Made by a program: the position numbers and the translations under genes. This document shows positions 6,553 to 9,445 of a stretch of DNA of 9,445 nt, piece after piece. Positions within the stretch are counted from its first letter, which is position 1. Each line of letters opens with the position of its first letter. A model generated the notes under the pieces. The model searched no databases, was not told the DNA's origin, and worked only from the letters and a program-made list of their open reading frames with translations. The stretch spans positions 1-9,445 of the forward strand of contig JAIRZP010000077.1 in the NCBI GenBank assembly GCA_031267175.1, written 5' to 3'. The DNA comes from Coriobacteriales bacterium. GTDB lineage: Bacteria > Actinomycetota > Coriobacteriia > Coriobacteriales > UBA8131.

Positions 6553-8373
6553 ATGTTTATAGCAGTTGTCCAGTTTAACCCCAAGGTCGGTGCCCTGAGG
6601 GAGAATTGTGAGCGAGCCCTTGCCATGATTGACGAGCTGGCTACCCTGGCCTATCCACCCGATCTCGTGGTGTTTCCGGCCTTTGCGCTGTCCGGTGCGG
6701 AGCTGGGCGGCCTCGTAGCCCATAATGCCTTCGCCGCCGAGGCCTTGGATGTAGCCCGGAGCTTTATACAAAAGGCGTCGCTGCCTACCTTGATAGGCAC
6801 GGTGCTGCCCCGTCCGGCTCTGGCAGGCACGCGCTTCGTCTGCGAGGAGGAAGTGATCTTCGCCAGCGGTGGAAAGGGCAATACTCTCGGTTTTCTGGAT
6901 ATGTACACCACCACAGAGATGCAGGAATACGTGGAAAGCATCCAGATAAAACTGCATGGCCTTACGCTCTCCGTGGTTCTCGATGACTTCATCGACCCCA
7001 GTGCCCACTACAGCGACTCCGACGCCATCATCTCTCTCATCGCCCGCCCCTATCAGGAGACCAACGGGCTGCTCACCTCATCGAGCCAGATCGACAGCCT
7101 GCGTACGGACGCGCTCTCCAACAGGGCCTGGGTTGTCGTGGCGAGCCTCTGCGGCGGCGAGGACTCCTTTGTGTATGAGGGGGCCAGCCTCGTCATGGCA
7201 CCGGACGGCTCTGTGGTGGATTCGGCCCCTCCCTTTGAGGAATATGTCTTTACGGCCAACCTCACCAAACATGATGAGAGCCCCGACGCTGCCTCCACCG
7301 GGGAAGCCCAGGGCGCGCGCTCGGGAGCGAGAGGCAAAAAGGGCAGGCCCAACCTGCCCGAGGCCCGTAAACAGGACAGGAAGCGGATCCTGCCCCTGTT
7401 GCCCTATGAGGCCACCTGGCGTGCCCTGGAAGCGGGGGTGCGCGATTATGTGCGAAAGAATGGCTTTACAGACGTCGTCCTCGGCATCTCAGGGGGCATC
7501 GATTCCGCTGTGGTGGCTACTTTGGCAGCCGACGCGCTCGGTGCGGAGCACGTGCACGGCGTACTCATGCCGTCTCCGTATTCCTCCGAGGGGTCTGTTG
7601 CCGACGCAGAGGCGCTGGCTGCTCACCTGGGGCTCAAGACGGTGGTGTTTCCCATTACGAGCCCCTTCCAGAACTTTCTTGCGGAGTCAGAAGCCATCCT
7701 CGGCACACAGGGCTCCGACACGGCACTGCAGAACCTGCAGGCCCGTATCCGGACGGTCATCCTCATGCACCTCTCCAATAGCTATGGTTGGCTGCTTCTC
7801 AACACCGGAAACAAGTCGGAGGCCGCCATGGGCTACTCCACCCTGTACGGCGACACGGCCGGCGCCCTGGCTCCCCTTGGTGCCGTGTACAAGACCGATG
7901 TGTACGGTCTGGCCAACTGGCGGAACAGCCGCACGCTCGCCATACCCCAGGCGATTCTCAACAAGGAGCCCTCTGCGGAGCTCTACCCCGGGCAGAAGGA
8001 CACCGACAGGCTCCCGCCCTATGACACGCTTGACCAGATACTCCGCCTGCATCTTGAGGAGAACCTCGGCGTGGACGAAATACTCGAGTTTTTCAGCAGT
8101 TATCCCATAGAGACCAATATCGACACCAATTTGGTCCTTGAGGTGCTGCACGAGGTGAGCCATGCCGAGTTCAAGCGGCGGCAGGAGCCCATGGCCTTTC
8201 AGTTTGACGGCGTCAACCTCAACGAACACCGTGTGTGGCCCGTGACCAATGGCTTTGAGGACCACAGCAGAGACATCATCGCCCCGACCGAAATCATCAA
8301 CTACCTGAGCATGATGTATCGAGAGGTAAACCCTGGTGGCCGCTCCGGTGGCCTCAACTTCCTGGATAATTGA
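6553..8373 (+). CDS. nadE: NAD synthetase with an apparently inactive glutaminase domain
   Basis: Catalyses the last step of NAD biosynthesis, ATP-dependent amidation of nicotinate adenine dinucleotide. The synthetase domain (about 280-595) looks intact: PP-loop SGGIDSA (313-319), MPSPYSSEGSVADAEALA (339-356), NLQARIRTVILMHLSN (394-409), TGNKSEAAMGYSTLYGD (418-434), VYKTDVYGLA (445-454) and KEPSAELYPGQKDTDRLPPYDTLD (471-494). The N-terminal 1-236 is recognisably the nitrilase-fold glutaminase (opening AVVQFNPKVGALREN; GGEDSFVYEGAS at 201-212), yet the catalytic set is gone by eye. Ala43 replaces Glu in 'VFPELAL' (here VFPAFAL), no Lys matches the 'FDEKRYF' position (here FLDMYTT, Tyr118), and Leu143 replaces Cys of 'CEDxW' (here VVLDDF). 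A basic, Gly/Ser-rich linker (about 238-277) separates the domains and is longer than usual. At 606 residues it is otherwise close to two-domain length. Ammonia rather than glutamine is the inferred nitrogen donor. Confidence 0.92.
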   Translation: MFIAVVQFNPKVGALRENCERALAMIDELATLAYPPDLVVFPAFALSGAELGGLVAHNAFAAEALDVARSFIQKASLPTLIGTVLPRPALAGTRFVCEEEVIFASGGKGNTLGFLDMYTTTEMQEYVESIQIKLHGLTLSVVLDDFIDPSAHYSDSDAIISLIARPYQETNGLLTSSSQIDSLRTDALSNRAWVVVASLCGGEDSFVYEGASLVMAPDGSVVDSAPPFEEYVFTANLTKHDESPDAASTGEAQGARSGARGKKGRPNLPEARKQDRKRILPLLPYEATWRALEAGVRDYVRKNGFTDVVLGISGGIDSAVVATLAADALGAEHVHGVLMPSPYSSEGSVADAEALAAHLGLKTVVFPITSPFQNFLAESEAILGTQGSDTALQNLQARIRTVILMHLSNSYGWLLLNTGNKSEAAMGYSTLYGDTAGALAPLGAVYKTDVYGLANWRNSRTLAIPQAILNKEPSAELYPGQKDTDRLPPYDTLDQILRLHLEENLGVDEILEFFSSYPIETNIDTNLVLEVLHEVSHAEFKRRQEPMAFQFDGVNLNEHRVWPVTNGFEDHSRDIIAPTEIINYLSMMYREVNPGGRSGGLNFLDN

Positions 8374-9445
8374 TGGAACATCGCTCAGAGCGCTTTAAAC
8401 AAATAGCCTCGACCGGCATACTGCTCGGTGCCGCCCTGGTGTGGGGCATGTGCTTTGTCGCGCAACGCTCCAGCATGGAACACGTAGGGCCCTTTCTGTT
8501 CAATGGCCTGAGAGAGGTTCTGGGAGCGGCGGCCCTTTCGGTGGTGCTGCTCGTGGTCTGGCTGGTTGCGCGCTCCCGGGAGGGGCGAAAAGACCGTGAC
8601 CGTCTCCCGTTGCCGTCCTCCGCGGCAACGGGCAGGTACCTGCTTCTCTCGGGGGTGCTCTGTGGCATAGCCCTCTACCTTGCGTCTAATTTTCAACAGG
8701 TGGGTATGGTGCAGGTCACCGCCTCCAAGGCCGCCTTCATCACGACCCTCTACATTGTACTGGTGCCCATACTCGGCCTGCTGCTCAGACACAGGACCCA
8801 TTGGAATACCTGGGTAAGCGTGGGCATTGCGCTCGTGGGGCTCTACCTCCTCTGTATCAGCGACTCGCTCACCGTGGAACTCGGCGATGCCATAGTGCTG
8901 GCCAGTGCGCTGTTCTGGGCTGTCCATATCCTCGCCGTGGGGCATTTTGCCCCACGCCTCTCCCTCACCCAGCTCTTTGGGCTGTGTGTCATACAGTTTG
9001 CCTTTGCCGGCGTGCTGTCGCTCATGACCGCGCCGTTTGTGGACCACCTTATCGTGCCCGCAGCCATGAGCCTGCAGGCCCTCGGCATCGTGGCCCCGGA
9101 GCTCCTGTATGCCGGCATCCTCTCCACGGCAGGGGGCTTTACCCTGGCAGCGATAGGGCAGCGCTATGCCAGGCCAACGCCGGCAGCCCTCGTCATGAGC
9201 ACCGAGAGCGTCTTTGGGCTTTTGGGAGGCGTGGTCCTGCTGGGGGAGACCCTCACGCTCCAGGAGGGCACCGGATGCGTCCTGATGCTGGCGGCCATAG
9301 TCCTCACCCAACTGAGTTTTGGTAAGAAGGCGCGAGGCCATCCGCCTGTTCCGCCCGGAGGAAGCGACCATCCTATGGTAAAATCATCGCTTGATGCAGG
9401 GGGACGGGGCTACTGTCCCACGCACCCCAGTGGGACAGTAGCCCC
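8373..9445 (+). CDS. EamA/DMT-family transporter, 3' end beyond the window
   Basis: An inner-membrane drug/metabolite-type permease; the substrate cannot be predicted. My translation gives at least 357 residues without a stop. About ten hydrophobic helices are visible, near residues 12-30, 45-67, 88-106, 117-138, 147-164, 170-190, 200-220, 238-260, 269-291 and 297-316. Family hallmarks include VWGMCFVAQRSSMEHVGPFLFNGLRE (begins residue 23), TASKAAFITTLYIVLVP (116-132) and, near the end, PAALVMSTESVFGLLGGVVLLGE (270-292), the EamA 'P..a.....LGE' signature. The helical core ends near 316, as expected for a 290-310-residue protein, but the frame stays open through a Pro/Gly-rich tail and a palindrome at the edge. 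The ATG shares one base with the nadE stop (TGATG). No Shine-Dalgarno site is visible at normal distance, so translation probably depends on ribosomes finishing nadE. The frame runs off the edge, so the true C-terminus is unknown. Confidence 0.88.
   Translation, partial: MEHRSERFKQIASTGILLGAALVWGMCFVAQRSSMEHVGPFLFNGLREVLGAAALSVVLLVVWLVARSREGRKDRDRLPLPSSAATGRYLLLSGVLCGIALYLASNFQQVGMVQVTASKAAFITTLYIVLVPILGLLLRHRTHWNTWVSVGIALVGLYLLCISDSLTVELGDAIVLASALFWAVHILAVGHFAPRLSLTQLFGLCVIQFAFAGVLSLMTAPFVDHLIVPAAMSLQALGIVAPELLYAGILSTAGGFTLAAIGQRYARPTPAALVMSTESVFGLLGGVVLLGETLTLQEGTGCVLMLAAIVLTQLSFGKKARGHPPVPPGGSDHPMVKSSLDAGGRGYCPTHPSGTVA
9406..9445. repeat. Perfect 16-bp inverted repeat at the right edge
   Basis: GGGGCTACTGTCCCAC (9406-9421) and its exact complement (9430-9445) flank an 8-base loop, GCACCCCA. 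The right arm ends on the last base of the window, so the element may be longer. No T-run is visible, so I do not call a terminator, although one could follow outside the window. It resembles GC-rich dispersed palindromes seen between genes in many bacteria. It lies inside the still-open transporter frame and would encode GYCPTHPSGTVA there. Confidence 0.8.

Noticed and set aside
6476..6562. 28-codon ORF (starts MLYRNQRPPQ) between the hydrolase and nadE, ending inside nadE codon 4
   Set aside because: No good ribosome site, no recognisable protein character, and the length is expected by chance. A leader peptide is possible but unsupported.
6956..8110. Long + strand alternative frame (384 codons) inside nadE
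   Set aside because: Ser/Arg/Pro/Thr-rich composition typical of a shifted GC-rich frame; the nadE motifs occupy the true frame.
8385..9371. Minus-strand frame of 328 codons opposite the transporter, and + strand frame 8801-9325
   Set aside because: Both are shadows: the open + frame from 8373 encodes clear EamA helices and motifs across the same bases.
9375..9384. ATGGTAAAAT as a start codon or -10 element for a gene to the right
   Set aside because: It lies in frame with the transporter, has no -35, and the right-hand side is not visible.
9406..9445. Intrinsic terminator for the operon
   Set aside because: The stem is strong, but no T-run is within the window and no stop codon precedes it, so it is listed only as a repeat.

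Overview
The window is 9.4 kb of GC-rich bacterial DNA with every supported gene on the + strand. The organism is probably an actinobacterium, and my best guess is the class Coriobacteriia. The reasons are the high GC content, the recJ-rel-metallo-hydrolase order, a single long Rel protein with the bifunctional signature, and palindromic repeats of the 'TGTCATTCCGAGCG / AGTCGAGGA' kind. The lineage is an inference from gene content and style, not a proven assignment. ATA isoleucine codons look frequent by eye for such GC-rich DNA, but I did not count them.

Layout. Positions 1-398 carry no convincing gene. They hold a cluster of short inverted repeats (15-91), a ~137-bp palindromic MITE/REP-like element (131-267) and the leader of the first gene, with a strong Shine-Dalgarno site at 383-389. 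A tight operon follows. It starts with a RecJ exonuclease fused to a RecQ-type helicase core (399-3413). Next comes a long bifunctional Rel (p)ppGpp synthetase/hydrolase (3410-5746, 4-bp overlap), then a glyoxalase-II-like metallo-beta-lactamase-fold hydrolase (5746-6474, 1-bp overlap). After a 78-bp gap containing two 9-bp direct repeats and a small hairpin comes a two-domain NAD synthetase (6553-8373). It overlaps by 1 bp the start of a 10-helix EamA/DMT-family transporter (8373 to beyond the right edge). The transporter frame has no stop in the window and runs through a perfect 16-bp inverted repeat at the very end (9406-9445).

How the genes fit together. The recJ-rel-hydrolase order resembles the recJ-apt-rel-dtd-(hydrolase)-hisS neighbourhood of many Gram-positive bacteria, with apt and dtd absent here. 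DNA end processing and stringent-response control therefore share a transcript, with NAD synthesis and an uncharacterised transporter close behind.

Two features stand out. (1) The RecJ nuclease and a RecQ helicase, which normally act as separate partners in recombination repair, are one 1004-residue polypeptide, and the helicase has lost the usual RecQ C-terminal accessory domains. (2) The NAD synthetase keeps an apparently intact ATP-pyrophosphatase/synthetase domain, but its nitrilase-type glutaminase domain appears to have lost all three catalytic residues (Glu, Lys, Cys). This suggests an ammonia-dependent enzyme carrying a dead glutaminase domain.
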